Origin: Mermis nigrescens | Taxonomy: Eukaryota; Nematoda; Enoplea; Mermithida; Mermithidae | Assembly: GCA_036768485.1 (NCBI GenBank) | Contig: JAVLUZ010000771.1 | Location: 1,480,862-1,544,861 of the forward strand | Reading direction: 5' to 3' | DNA length: 64,000 bases | In this document: piece after piece, positions 53,301-56,660 of the stretch | How the letters are laid out: the number at the start of each line of letters is the position of its first letter | Position numbering within the stretch: the first letter of the stretch is position 1 | Made by a program: the position numbers and the translations under genes | The notes under the pieces: model-generated | Told to the model about the DNA's origin: nothing | Database searches by the model: none | Seen by the model: the letters and a program-made list of their open reading frames with translations, nothing else

Positions 53301-55153
53301 CATTGGCATCAAAAAATTGCAAGAAAAAAGGAAAAATTTTCAAAAAATTGAATTCTGGGGGAAGGTATTTTGATTTCTGGGGGGGTATTTTGGTTTCTCG
53401 GGGGGGGGTGCATACTCCCAAACCCCCCACGCCCAGGTGTGGTCAGTAGCCATTCTGAGGGGTCAATTCCTCCAAGAAGACGTACATACGTACGTCGTCT
53501 TATGGAAACTGATATGCATATTTGAATATATGAACGAAAAATAAAATTCAGCATATTATAGTACAGTAGATGATAGGCGGCATCCGGTTTGAACCCTAAT
53601 CGTGCAAAGCATGCATCGAAAATTCAATAGACTTTTGTACAACGAGTACATAGTACAAACCTACTTAATTTAAATGCTAATCCACAAGGTTATGGACATA
53701 GTAGTCTGGTATATGGATTACTTTCCCTTGCAACGTAGATCATTCCGAAATTTCGTACATTAGCGTGCTCTTTTCACCATTCAGTAGCATCTAATTTTCT
53801 GTCTACATTAATATTGTTCAATGACGTGACACAAAGGGAAGATAATGTGATGTTCTAGGAACCAGTTACAGTCCGTTGGTCACACATTGTGTTACTCTAA
53901 CGAATTCATCCGATTATTGTATGTACTACATTGTAAGAACGCTGTGCCAAAAGTCAAAATCTGCTCACATTGGACAGTACACGTAGTATTTGTGTACCCT
54001 GCACACATAAACTTTAATAGGCCCATCTAGTGAGCCGCCGGCTAAGCTTCATATTGCTAGCTAATTTCGTTTGGCACAGATTCAATCGTTCTGCAATCCC
54101 GTTGGCAGTGCACTATTGAAATCATCGAATTGAAATAAAAGGCACGACATCCTTTGAATTACACTACTGGAATGTCAAAATCAATTAAAGAAACTTTTAT
54201 TACCGCTCGTAGCTTTTAAAAACGCAAAAGAAAAACGAGGTTGTTTGTATTTTGTACTTGAACCCAGTGGTGGATTCAGGATTTTTTAAGGGGAGAGGAG
54301 GGGAACGGAAAATCCCAAACTTCCCAGATAATCGAAAACCTCCGAAAAATTCGTCCGTTGTGCTTAGCGGTTTTTTTTCCGTCTTCTGATAAGCGGAATC
54401 ATTTCTATTTTCAAGAATTTTCGAGTTTTTATTAAAAGCTCTTAAAATAATGCATAAATTAATACAAAGGACCAACATATACTCGATAAATCATTGTAAT
54501 AACTTTTAAAAATCTTCGTTCCTTACAAAAACTAACCTTTTGACGTAAAAATAAGGTTTCTAGAGTCAAACACATAGCTCTGGGGAAAATTGGGGGAGGT
54601 CCGGCTGGACTCCCCTTTAAATTCAAAAAATCGGAAAAATCGGACTTTTTAAACGTCATTTTGTGCTATTTTTTGCCTTTTTTGCGTTGGTCCCCTCTAA
54701 AATTGGTGTTGGTCCCCCCAAAACAGGAGACGGCCAGCTACGTGCCTGTCTAGAGTGCCAAGAAAGTCAGTAAATGTTAATAATGACTCTACCCCGGTTG
54801 TAAAGGAGAAATAAATTTTTGAAAAGTCCGAATTTTATGTTTTTAAGATAGAGCATATCAAAAAACATCGAAAAATGTGATTTTTGCGGGCTGTCCCGAC
54901 GAATTTTTTTGAAGTATAGCCCAATTTATGCTGAGTCTCCCCGCCCTTCCTCCTTTGTCTAATCCTGGATACGGGCCTGACCGAAGGTATATTTAGTGAT
55001 CAAAAATTAACGTGTACTTAATTATTGCAATTTTTTGCAGCCAAGAGGCATAGGAACGTCATCGTGGTCTGCCTTATATTGGCTTTTTCCGCTGGCATTC
55101 TATTCATGCTGATCGGCGGATTTAATTCAAACCGTGGCCTGGATAAGATCTGA
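8253..55153 (+). CDS. Small type I membrane protein, four exons, last intron 44.5 kb
   Basis: I join 8253-8400, 9761-9862, 10415-10510 and 55041-55153 into a 152-codon frame. All three junctions split the codon after base 1 and all introns are GT-AG (GTGAGT..TTAG, GTAAGT..GCAG, GTAAAT..TTTTTTGCAG). The predicted protein has a hydrophobic signal peptide (residues 1-17), an ectodomain with cysteines 22, 41, 51 and 92 and two glycosylation sequons (N43-G-T, N60-G-T), a membrane span at about 121-142 after the basic KRHR, and a ten-residue tail ending GLDKI. I do not recognise the family. The MRL gene lies antisense inside the last intron. Further exons in that intron cannot be excluded, but matching phase supports direct joining. 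Confidence is high for the exons and lower for the 3-to-4 link. Confidence 0.72.
8590..9705. repeat. Inverted minisatellite arms, unit CCGATTCTCCGACCGTC
   Basis: Between about 8625 and 8832, degenerate units such as CCCGATTCTCCGACCGTC and CCCAATTCTTCGTCCATG are repeated. The reverse complement (GTCGGAGAATCGGGA) appears at 9668-9703. The layout resembles an element with tandem-repeat inverted ends, but the outer limits and a target duplication were not found. It lies in intron 1 and has a Z element inserted at 9372. Confidence 0.55.
9372..9608 (+). mobile_element. MITE family Z (hAT-like), 237 bp
   Basis: The ends are CATAGGTGGACGG and CGCCCAGGTATG (inverted: CATACCTGGGCG). The element is flanked by perfect 8-bp duplications CATGCTAC at 9364-9371 and 9609-9616. 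An 8-bp duplication with short CA..TG termini is the hAT pattern. It has no coding capacity. Other copies are at 18846, 24171/24206 and 53169. Confidence 0.92.
9761..9862 (+). CDS. Membrane-protein gene, exon 2
   Basis: It follows the acceptor ATTACTTAG and is open in the frame set by exon 1 ([19 protein letters not shown]..). It ends before the donor GTAAGT. It holds cysteine 51 and sequon N60-G-T. The length of 102 nt keeps the phase. Confidence 0.75.
10415..10510 (+). CDS. Membrane-protein gene, exon 3
   Basis: It follows the acceptor CGACTCGCAG and reads [19 protein letters not shown] in the frame of exon 2. It ends GAAG before the donor GTAAAT. It holds the fourth ectodomain cysteine (92). 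The phase at its end (one base, G) completes an alanine codon with the first two bases of the exon at 55041. Confidence 0.75.
10586..10654. repeat. (TA)n microsatellite, about 69 bp
   Basis: It is a pure TA run just downstream of exon 3 of the membrane-protein gene. Confidence 0.98.
10655..12281. other. Intronic DNA, nothing recognised
   Basis: It lies in intron 3 of the + strand gene. Open frames at 11485-11682 and 11721-11924 (- strand) lack support. No repeat family was assigned. Confidence 0.45.
12290..12561 (-). mobile_element. MITE family T (hAT-like), 272 bp
   Basis: It starts CATAGATGCAGAGC and ends GAATGCCTG. The flanks GCAACGAC (12282-12289) and GTAACGAC (12562-12569) are an 8-bp duplication with one change. 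The internal block 'tgatcaatatgaagctt' and the 'gcctcatttttccaagaaaa' stretch match the T copies at 25724 and 49294. Confidence 0.82.
12570..13051. other. AT-rich DNA, no supported gene
   Basis: Overlapping open frames on both strands (12787-13002 + and 12843-13058 -) are rich in I, N and K codons, as expected from AT-rich sequence. The - strand one could be a remnant of the downstream part of the Gag-like fragment next to it. Confidence 0.35.
13052..13584 (-). pseudogene. Degenerate Gag-like fragment of an LTR retroelement
   Basis: Two overlapping - strand frames (13159-13584 and 13052-13303) describe one decayed reading frame. The first has a coiled stretch ([19 protein letters not shown]) and then an incomplete zinc-knuckle pattern, C-x2-C-x4-H, with the last cysteine missing. 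The second frame covers what would follow. This is the layout of a retroelement nucleocapsid region with at least one frameshift. No protease, RT or integrase was found nearby. It ends abruptly against the half copy of the Y inverted repeat at 13590. The family is uncertain. Confidence 0.4.
13857..16440. repeat. Direct duplication of about 1.3 kb within the Y satellite
   Basis: Landmarks recur in the same order: the 'cttatttaaacaga'/'cttatttaaacaca' start at 13857 and 15200, CACTGTTgAATGT/CACTGTTaAGTGT at 14457 and 15779, and CTTATAACCAGATAAGA at 15070 and 16350. Offsets run from about 1340 down to 1280, so indels accumulated after duplication. Each half holds a series of smaller units. Confidence 0.72.
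16565..17690 (-). mobile_element. Transposon X copy, reverse, incomplete at its left end
   Basis: It begins with CAGAGGCGTAGCCAGAATTT, the reverse complement of the X right end, and runs through the TTTCATGTAGAATTC block and a decayed central palindrome near 17085-17115. It stops near 17690 within the block corresponding to 36280-36360 of the full copy. It is inserted in element Y, whose satellite continues on both sides. Confidence 0.75.
18131..18536. other. No feature seen between Y copy 2 and element W
   Basis: AT-rich DNA without supported open frame or repeat. Confidence 0.45.
18545..19120 (+). mobile_element. MITE family W (hAT-like), 576 bp with nested Z
   Basis: The ends are CAGGCCCGTATCCAGGATT and AATAAGGCCCTG. 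Perfect 8-bp duplications CCTACGGT lie at 18537-18544 and 19121-19128. The left 160 bp match the reverse complement of 54750-54980. A Z element (18846-19082) is inserted inside it. No protein is encoded; the open frames crossing the G-run are artefacts. Confidence 0.93.
18846..19082 (-). mobile_element. MITE family Z inserted in W, 237 bp
   Basis: It runs from CACATATGGGCGTG to GCCCACCTATG, with the same length as the copy at 9372. The flanks GCGGCCGC and GCAGCCAC differ only by two G-to-A type changes, which fits an aged 8-bp duplication. Confidence 0.72.
19129..19320 (-). repeat. Fragment of the Y satellite
   Basis: It contains the unit landmarks CAGTCAGATTCGTAG, a block like CTGCCACGCTCTGAAAC, and GTGTAAACTTTACACAA, as in the array at 13.9-16.4 kb. 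No Y end is present. Confidence 0.75.
19321..21197. other. No gene seen; downstream of the MRL gene
   Basis: Open frames at 19971-20156 and 20458-20721 (- strand) have no splice partners or recognisable domain. The region lies 3' of the MRL gene and inside intron 3 of the + strand gene. Confidence 0.45.
21198..21203 (-). terminator. Possible poly(A) signal of the MRL gene
   Basis: AATAAA on the - strand lies about 490 nt past the MRL stop codon. It is the nearest such hexamer I found in that direction. AT-rich sequence makes chance occurrence likely. Confidence 0.3.
21688..23271 (-). CDS. pico: MRL gene, exon 10 (C-terminal tail, stop)
   Basis: It follows the acceptor CTATTTCAG and begins [13 protein letters not shown], the counterpart of the YGKQLYENYQ sequence after the PH domain in relatives. 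It is rich in serine and asparagine. It has [10 protein letters not shown] near 22310-22345, a cysteine-rich patch (CSKSV..CTCTLS..CTCSCSM, about 22080-22215), and [16 protein letters not shown] at about 21835-21885. It ends SDSKISR-stop. It is much poorer in polyproline than human lamellipodin. Confidence 0.93.
   Translation of the reverse strand, partial: SGSKIFENHRALESSIAAQIEGRVILPSLKSSTSLESLAYYKDSVVVRPKISYAQNACEDKVQTSPADGRLSIHRLNPSCDVTNSDKNLSKEFCNRRRIPSRSVSISRPLENPQIKHYANGCCRRSSQNSPAISHETNLSSDDRLSAANLASNLPANQPISKSFTESHSAANLSCSNGGPTLLLDSPNSADHSGKKSVMSTSFVRKGALLPLTEQTRHLHSVITDKTEIHDDSRYITGITPAPSLHDSSNYTTQNDDLSNSDDLIEADSDEECNYALASHEINDTVPNCEIRSGSVSTSVVCSDPMNAWDQSAETDFPPPPSPLPNPEPELSPLKYAISSPSMAALEALLHGCSKSVITLHSCAKHDSCTCTLSSLNNSVPDYCTCSCSMNSSSYRRTLSETDSLCTCGDHAPASSQSTSKRLDYVSPSKDETKNLLRSSSPICDDQFSVSQTSFPIESNHNKPIKPPPPLPPKRHDSTRLTVTNVGNQDVACFPSLVTNQQFPQNVTREPSCDYYAVFSSDSKISR
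21688..44960 (-). CDS. pico: MRL-family adaptor (lamellipodin/RIAM/Mig-10, pico-like), ten exons
   Basis: Joining ten exons gives 3123 nt, an unbroken frame of 1040 residues; the true N-terminus may lie further upstream. In order: [20 protein letters not shown] (about 48-66, the N-terminal motif of the family); a serine-rich segment with [20 protein letters not shown]; the coiled [20 protein letters not shown] directly before the RA domain; RA (about 304-395, [31 protein letters not shown]); PH (about 404-515, [38 protein letters not shown]); and a 527-residue tail with one FPPPP Ena/VASP-binding motif (about 827) and [16 protein letters not shown] near the end, which matches the lamellipodin C-terminus. 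Known role: these proteins bind active Ras/Rap GTPases and phosphoinositides and bring Ena/VASP and profilin to the membrane to drive actin protrusion. The gene is nested antisense in an intron of the + strand gene. Confidence 0.95.
23272..24170. other. MRL intron 9, first part; nothing recognised
   Basis: AT-rich intronic DNA with a short TTAA run near 23615-23640. The open frame 23972-24169 is not supported. Confidence 0.5.
24171..24662 (-). mobile_element. MITE Z (outer copy), interrupted by another Z
   Basis: The outer ends CATACCTGGGCG (24171) and CCCACCTATG (24662) are flanked by GTCATAAT and GTCAAAAT, an 8-bp duplication with one mismatch. The copy lies in reverse orientation. It is split 35 bp from one end by a second Z at 24206-24458. 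Confidence 0.88.
24206..24458 (+). mobile_element. MITE Z inserted into a MITE Z
   Basis: It runs from CATACGTGGGCAGC to CGCCCAGGTGTG. The duplications TATGCTAC at 24198-24205 and 24459-24466 are perfect and lie within the outer Z. Orientation is opposite to the outer copy. Confidence 0.92.
24685..25480. mobile_element. Cluster of T-family MITE copies, partly decayed
   Basis: A T copy begins CAGACATGCCCGTTGGG at 24685. Further T-type blocks in alternating orientation follow at about 24950-25200 and 25215-25470 (GGCCGATCTGAGTGG, ATTTTCCCAGAAAATTTACC-like, CCAGACCGACCGTGC). Limits of the individual copies are not clear and no target duplications were confirmed. Confidence 0.65.
25724..26009 (-). 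mobile_element. MITE T next to the exon 9 splice donor
   Basis: It runs from CATAGATGCATAGCATGG to GTGCCTGTCTG. The flanks (GGTCAGAC / GGTCATTC) match at 6 of 8 positions if the end is set one base earlier. Its end lies only 12 nt into the intron after the donor of the exon at 26022. Confidence 0.75.
26022..26123 (-). CDS. pico: MRL gene, exon 9 (end of PH domain)
   Basis: The acceptor is CTCTTAG and the donor GTAATG. It reads [20 protein letters not shown] to [22 protein letters not shown] is the conserved seventh strand region of the MRL PH domain, followed by its C-terminal helix with W. Confidence 0.95.
26203..26313 (-). CDS. pico: MRL gene, exon 8 (PH domain)
   Basis: It reads [20 protein letters not shown] to [19 protein letters not shown](D/N)Y is a hallmark of MRL PH domains. 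The acceptor is TTTTTAG and the donor GTAATG. The following intron is only 79 bp. Confidence 0.95.
26816..27561. mobile_element. Transposon S (hAT-like), 746 bp
   Basis: The inverted ends are CACTG-T9/10-GTACGAG and CTCGTAC-A9-CAGTG. Perfect 8-bp duplications CTAGTAAT lie at 26808-26815 and 27562-27569. Subterminal GTACAAAGA motifs occur several times in both orientations. A GGCGCTTCGCGCC hairpin lies at about 26968-26982. No transposase is encoded. Confidence 0.93.
28148..28280. mobile_element. Partial T-like MITE after exon 7
   Basis: It begins CAGGGGCGTGGAGGGG. It shares a block like AATTAAATTTTTGGTGCTAT and the 'gacccccagaatt..gctgtcc' stretch with 46810-46900 and part of 58330-58420. 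The right end is not defined. It lies about 66 nt downstream of the exon 7 donor. Confidence 0.55.
28347..28487 (-). CDS. pico: MRL gene, exon 7 (start of PH domain)
   Basis: The acceptor is TTTTTGCAG and the donor GTAAGC. It reads [20 protein letters not shown] and then [20 protein letters not shown]. The pattern G.L.(L/W)K..GKK.W(K/R)(K/R)..F.LR(A)SG(L/I)YY is characteristic of the MRL PH domain, including the basic residues that bind phosphoinositides. Confidence 0.95.
29000..29628. mobile_element. T-family MITE copies with a 103-bp tandem duplication
   Basis: T landmarks appear twice (TAGCTATG end near 29628; CTAGAATCAAGATAGC start near 29025). The block starting GCAAAAGTGCTTGAAATTTA at 29381 is repeated at 29484, nearly identical over about 100 bp. 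Target duplications were not found. The end lies about 60 nt from the exon 6 donor. Confidence 0.65.
29688..29803 (-). CDS. pico: MRL gene, exon 6 (end of RA domain)
   Basis: The acceptor is TTCTTTAG and the donor GTAAGT. It reads [20 protein letters not shown] and then [18 protein letters not shown], the counterpart of ERxFEDHENLVENLLNWTRD..KL.F.E+..KY in vertebrate members. Confidence 0.95.
30230..30430 (+). repeat. Diverged fragment related to X/S elements
   Basis: AGAAACCCATAAATTGGCTA near 30249 matches the X right third (37393). The block GGGGACCGTCTTTGTACATG near 30367 matches the insert in the X fragment at 220-245. Confidence 0.55.
30780..30939 (-). CDS. pico: MRL gene, exon 5 (RA domain)
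   Basis: The acceptor is TTTTTTGGCAG and the donor GTATTG. It reads [20 protein letters not shown] and on to [16 protein letters not shown](L/M)(I/V)DER is the conserved second strand of the Ras-association domain in this family. It ends in phase 1, matching exon 6. Confidence 0.95.
31089..33440 (-). mobile_element. Element Y, copy 3 (reverse, decayed)
   Basis: Read on the - strand: end A (33245-33440, with TAGCGCGATAGCGC and AGGTGTGG), satellite remnants (about 32600-33240, TTTACAC/GTGTAA cores and a CAGATTCGTAATTTA landmark), a poorly conserved stretch (31740-32600), then the long inverted repeat pair (31091-31738). Beside the pair the spacer TTCTACTTTTTCTTAGCA corresponds to that of copies 1 and 2. 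Confidence 0.65.
31091..31738. repeat. Long inverted repeat of element Y (second example)
   Basis: The arms run from TAGCAAGAAAAAATGCTCCG to the block GCATATTCTGCGGCC (about 31285) and, inverted, from GGCCGCAGAATATACTTCG (about 31561) to TTTTTTCTTGCTA (31738). The loop of about 275 nt differs from that at 5705-5938. Confidence 0.85.
33441..34571. other. MRL intron 4, no feature seen
   Basis: Overlapping - strand frames at 33488-33770 are AT-driven and have no consistent splice partner in the MRL frame. Confidence 0.5.
34585..34941. mobile_element. Element Q, 357 bp, flanked by a 13-bp repeat containing a splice donor
   Basis: TTGTATTTACCTT occurs at 34572-34584 and again at 34942-34954. The second copy spans the exon 4/intron 4 boundary of the MRL gene (read on the - strand, AAG|GTAAATACAA). 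The insert holds 'cccccagaa' blocks near both edges and GGCGCTTCGCACC near its middle. Similar sequence is seen at 52860-53150 and 57430-57760. The terminal inverted repeats are weak, so the transposon class is open. Confidence 0.7.
34952..35095 (-). CDS. pico: MRL gene, exon 4 (pre-RA coiled segment)
   Basis: It reads [20 protein letters not shown] and ends [20 protein letters not shown] plus IRK. IKA(E/D)KIR(I/L/V)ALEK(M/L/I)KEA is the strongest signature outside RA-PH and precedes the RA domain in all members known to me. The donor is GTAAATAC. The acceptor is TTTTTCGACCAG, moderate, chosen because it keeps phase 0 with exon 3. Confidence 0.92.
35096..36080. other. MRL intron 3, no feature assigned
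   Basis: Two - strand frames (35052-35297 and 35340-35576) include a signal-peptide-like run ([16 protein letters not shown]) just before a stop codon. No downstream exon was found to use it. Confidence 0.4.
36089..37540 (+). mobile_element. Transposon X, complete non-autonomous copy, 1452 bp
   Basis: The ends CATAGGCGTAGCCAGG and CCTGGCTACGCATCTG form 13-bp inverted repeats. The flanks GACCGACA (36081-36088) and GACCCACA (37541-37548) are an 8-bp duplication with one change. Inside: GGCGC hairpins at 36220-36232 and 37021-37033, and a central palindrome at about 36853-36882. It has no coding capacity. The right end lies 71 nt from the MRL exon 3 donor. Confidence 0.9.
37612..37986 (-). CDS. 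pico: MRL gene, exon 3 (serine-rich linker)
   Basis: It is exactly 125 codons, starting [18 protein letters not shown] after TTTTTTATAG and ending MATPSPIQ before GTACAA. It includes [20 protein letters not shown], similar in character to the acidic and serine-rich stretch that precedes the coiled segment in relatives. Low complexity and probably disordered. Phase 0 at both ends. Confidence 0.88.
37987..40071. other. MRL intron 2, mostly unique-looking DNA
   Basis: The 63-codon frame at 38450-38641 is unsupported. No repeat family was recognised before element V. Confidence 0.45.
40080..40243. mobile_element. MITE family V (hAT-like), 164 bp
   Basis: The ends are CAGGGGCGGATTTAGG and CTAGATCCGCCACTG. 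Perfect 8-bp duplications GAGATAAA lie at 40072-40079 and 40244-40251. An uninterrupted C run of about 17 lies near its right end. Confidence 0.95.
40695..40918 (-). CDS. pico: MRL gene, exon 2 (N-terminal motif), GC donor
   Basis: After ATTTTGTCAG it reads [20 protein letters not shown] and on to [15 protein letters not shown](L/M)..LC(A/S)(L/I)E..L is shared with vertebrate lamellipodin. No GT donor in a suitable place keeps the frame. GCAAGC after TCGATG does, in phase 0, and GCAAG is the usual form of GC donors. The 224-nt length fits phases 1 and 0. Confidence 0.85.
40919..43386. other. MRL intron 1, no feature seen
   Basis: AT-rich intronic DNA with only short open frames. No transposon end was recognised until the X copy at 43395. 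Confidence 0.45.
43395..44751 (+). mobile_element. Transposon X, near-complete copy, 1357 bp
   Basis: It starts GCGTAGCCAGGGGG (a few terminal bases missing) and ends CTACGCCTCGG. The flanks CTTTGGAC (43387-43394) and CTTTAGAC (44752-44759) agree at 7 of 8. It contains a perfect 26-bp palindrome at 44034-44059 and a TA-rich microsatellite stretch (about 44128-44320) absent from the 36089 copy. The end lies 43 nt from the MRL exon 1 donor. Confidence 0.87.
44795..44960 (-). CDS. pico: MRL gene, most upstream exon seen
   Basis: The acceptor is TTTTTAATTTTAG and the donor GTAAAACG. The last 12 residues, [12 protein letters not shown], join exon 2 to give YRFS..N..(x)n-VDLDAL as in lamellipodin. 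The upstream half of the same frame ([20 protein letters not shown] and on) is unusually hydrophobic and matches nothing I know in this family. Translation could instead start at the ATG of MDRYRF at about 44829. Confidence 0.8.
44961..46159. other. Upstream of the MRL coding exons; nothing recognised
   Basis: It should hold further 5' exon(s) or the MRL promoter. None could be identified. The + strand frame 45136-45327 is not supported. Confidence 0.4.
46168..47529. mobile_element. Element R: minisatellite inverted arms, 1362 bp
   Basis: Perfect 8-bp repeats AGATCAGT lie at 46160-46167 and 47530-47537. The ends GGTATATGGATAACTC and GAACTATCCGCAAATC are weakly inverted. The left arm (46185-46410) is a degenerate tandem of ACAACTCGCCCCC. 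The right arm (47292-47515) is its inverse, GGGGGCGAGTTGTG. Between them are T- and Z-like fragments (46590-47090, 47185-47245). The G-rich arm could form quadruplexes. Open frames across the arms are artefacts of the repeat. Confidence 0.75.
47668..48370. repeat. Inverted repeat with TTCGAAGAGGTG units
   Basis: CACCTCTTCGAACATCCC at 47668 is the inverse of GGGACATTCGAAGAGGTG at about 48309, and related TTCGAA units follow on both sides. It has the same general plan as element R on a smaller scale. Target duplications were not found. Confidence 0.6.
48917..49082. mobile_element. MITE family U (hAT-like), 166 bp
   Basis: The ends CAGGCACGTAGCTG and CAGCTACGTGCCTG are perfect inverted repeats. 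The flanks AGAAAGAG and AGGAAGAT match at 6 of 8. Copies at 54567 and 59156 have perfect duplications. Confidence 0.9.
49294..49550 (+). mobile_element. MITE family T (hAT-like), 257 bp
   Basis: It runs from GAGACGGGCAAGTGGGG to TATGCATCTGTG. Perfect 8-bp duplications ATTGGGTC lie at 49286-49293 and 49551-49558. This copy defines the T termini. Confidence 0.93.
49559..52859. other. Intron 3 of the + strand gene; no gene supported
   Basis: The longest frames (50945-51289 on -, 51315-51581 on +, 50031-50225 on +) have no recognisable domain and no splice partners. No transposon ends were identified. Confidence 0.45.
52860..53150. repeat. Q-related repeat
   Basis: It shares with 57430-57760 the blocks TTTGGGCTgAAAAACGATGG and 'gatgtt..tttttc' and AAATGTAGTC/AAATATAGTT. 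It has a GGCGCGATGCGCC hairpin near 53043. Ends are not defined. Confidence 0.5.
53169..53441 (+). mobile_element. MITE family Z (hAT-like), 273 bp
   Basis: It runs from CATACGTGGGCAGC to CGCCCAGGTGTG. Perfect 8-bp duplications GTCAGTAG lie at 53161-53168 and 53442-53449. A G run of 19 or 20 near the left end may be expanding. Confidence 0.93.
53450..54264. other. No feature seen
   Basis: Intronic DNA of the + strand gene without supported open frame. A short palindrome TACGTACGTCGTCTT-like lies near 53480. Confidence 0.4.
54265..54980. mobile_element. V left end and W right part flanking a U insertion
   Basis: CAGTGGTGGATTCAGGATTT at about 54265 matches the inverted V right end. The segment 54770-54980, ending CCTGGATACGGGCCTG, is the reverse complement of the W left part at 18545-18710. 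The other ends of both elements are missing or decayed and no matching duplication was found, so this is a composite of fragments. Confidence 0.6.
54567..54748 (+). mobile_element. MITE family U (hAT-like), 182 bp
   Basis: It runs from CAAACACATAGCTCTGG to CAGCTACGTGCCTG. Perfect 8-bp duplications TCTAGAGT lie at 54559-54566 and 54749-54756. Confidence 0.93.
55041..55153 (+). CDS. Membrane-protein gene, exon 4 (membrane span, stop)
   Basis: It follows TTTTTTGCAG. Two bases complete an alanine codon from exon 3, then [20 protein letters not shown] gives a basic-flanked membrane span, followed by [16 protein letters not shown] and TGA. A canonical AATAAA at 55474 follows. Positive charges before the span would normally stay cytosolic in a type I protein, so the topology is not settled by charge alone. 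Confidence 0.75.
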
Positions 55154-55473
55154 CTCATGCTGACACCGTACTGGCATGCAGCTTATGAATTTAAATATCA
55201 AACTAATTGATGTCGCGAATATTAGACATTTGTAGTAAATTTTTTCCTTTGTAAAATGCTTTTTTCATCTCGTTTTATAAAAATTGTTTACTATACTACA
55301 TCCTGCCGCTTATAACCGGTTATTTCACGACGAATGCTTCTTCTTACGTTATGTTTTATTGCGATTCATGTTGGTGATTCTCTGTTGTCAGCTAGGTGAA
55401 ATATTGGAAGTATGTATTTCGTATTTGTATGATATGTAATGTAACTTGGTAATTGTCAAATTGATGTAAAATG

Positions 55474-55479
55474 AATAAA
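55474..55479 (+). terminator. Poly(A) signal of the membrane-protein gene
   Basis: AATAAA lies about 320 nt after the stop at 55151, followed by TTTTTGTTT. This is a sensible 3' end for the + strand gene. Confidence 0.65.
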
Positions 55480-56109
55480 ATTTTTGTTTAAACCGAAAGA
55501 AAAATCAAGCGAGTTTGCATAGTACTCGGTTAGCGAAAAAGTTCATTAAAGCAAAGCCGTGTTGCCGTGGCAAAACGAAAATTAATATGAAAATTACTTT
55601 TTCAACGTGGGCTCTCAATCACACAAGGCTCCGTCGGATGATTGTAGAAACATCTTCTATAGAAAGAGTTTAAACTAGAGATAAGCCGGGCACCAGATCG
55701 GAATTTCGGTTGCCCGGCCCGGACAAATTTTAACCAAAGGAAAATAAGTAACCAATTAATGTTTTTAATCAAATTATTCGACGTATTTAATAATCGATTT
55801 ATCTATGATCTTGGGGGGTTTTCTTGCAAAAGTTTTTTAACCCAAAGAAAAATTCTGCCCTTTTCGTCGAATTTTCGGTTTTCCTTTGAAAAAATCATAG
55901 AAAATGTCCTGCTCTATGCGTTTTTTGCGATCCTTTAGATAAAAGTAGTACTAATACTCCCGCGCTTCGCGCCAAGTAGCCATTTCTTGGACTGTATTTT
56001 ATTCGATTTCATTGAGTTTTTCATGTTACTATCGTGCGTTTTTTGAAACAGAGTTCCTTTTAAATGTTTTATCCTAAAAAAGTCCTTGGCAACATTCTTC
56101 CAGGACGTA
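55480..56109. other. Downstream flank, no gene seen
   Basis: It includes a GCGCTTCGCGC hairpin near 55962 preceded by a C/T-rich stretch, as found in the X and S elements. Otherwise nothing recognised. Confidence 0.4.
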
Positions 56110-56660
56110 TATTATTGTAACTGCGAGAGTTACACGTGGCGAACTAGTTTTAGCAGTTCGCGGTAGCCATGCCGAAAACAGCTTGGTTCTGTATCGGTTA
56201 ACATAGCCAAATACGAGTAGCTATTGCGCGATAGTGTACTTGTGGCCATGCCTTCAGTTTCTCAACTATTCCCAAATTTTCAATATAAAAATCAATAAGA
56301 TACTTGTCCGGTAAATCAGAATTAAGTGTATGCTAATAGTAATTGTTTTACTCGTTACCGCATAATCGTATTCTAGAAGATTCGATGTGAATTAAAAGTA
56401 ATCTCGTTTAATGTTAGTTTGTCGTAAACTTATGTTTTACTGTAACGATCCCCTGATGGGATATCAGTCTAGTTGGTTTTGGACGATTTAATCTCGTTGC
56501 TCGTTTTATTCGTTGTGAATTTTTGTTTCTTCTTTCCCGGCTATAGGCCGTGTGTATATAGCGAATAAAAGATAAAAACCCACCCAGGGGTCTCTTTATA
56601 CCGAGGGTGAGGTCGGTGCTCCTGTCGTCGAGGACTTCTTGATATTTGGTGGAAGGAATA
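56110..56660 (+). other. Possible LTR of a retroelement
   Basis: The stretch begins near TGTAACTGCGAGAGTTACA. It has AATAAA at about 56562 followed by CACCCAGGGGTCTCTTTATA, then GAGGTCGGTGCTCCTGTCG. This could be U3-R-U5 of a solo or 5' LTR. No second LTR, primer-binding site or gag/pol frame was confirmed downstream (56660-57150). Confidence 0.25.
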
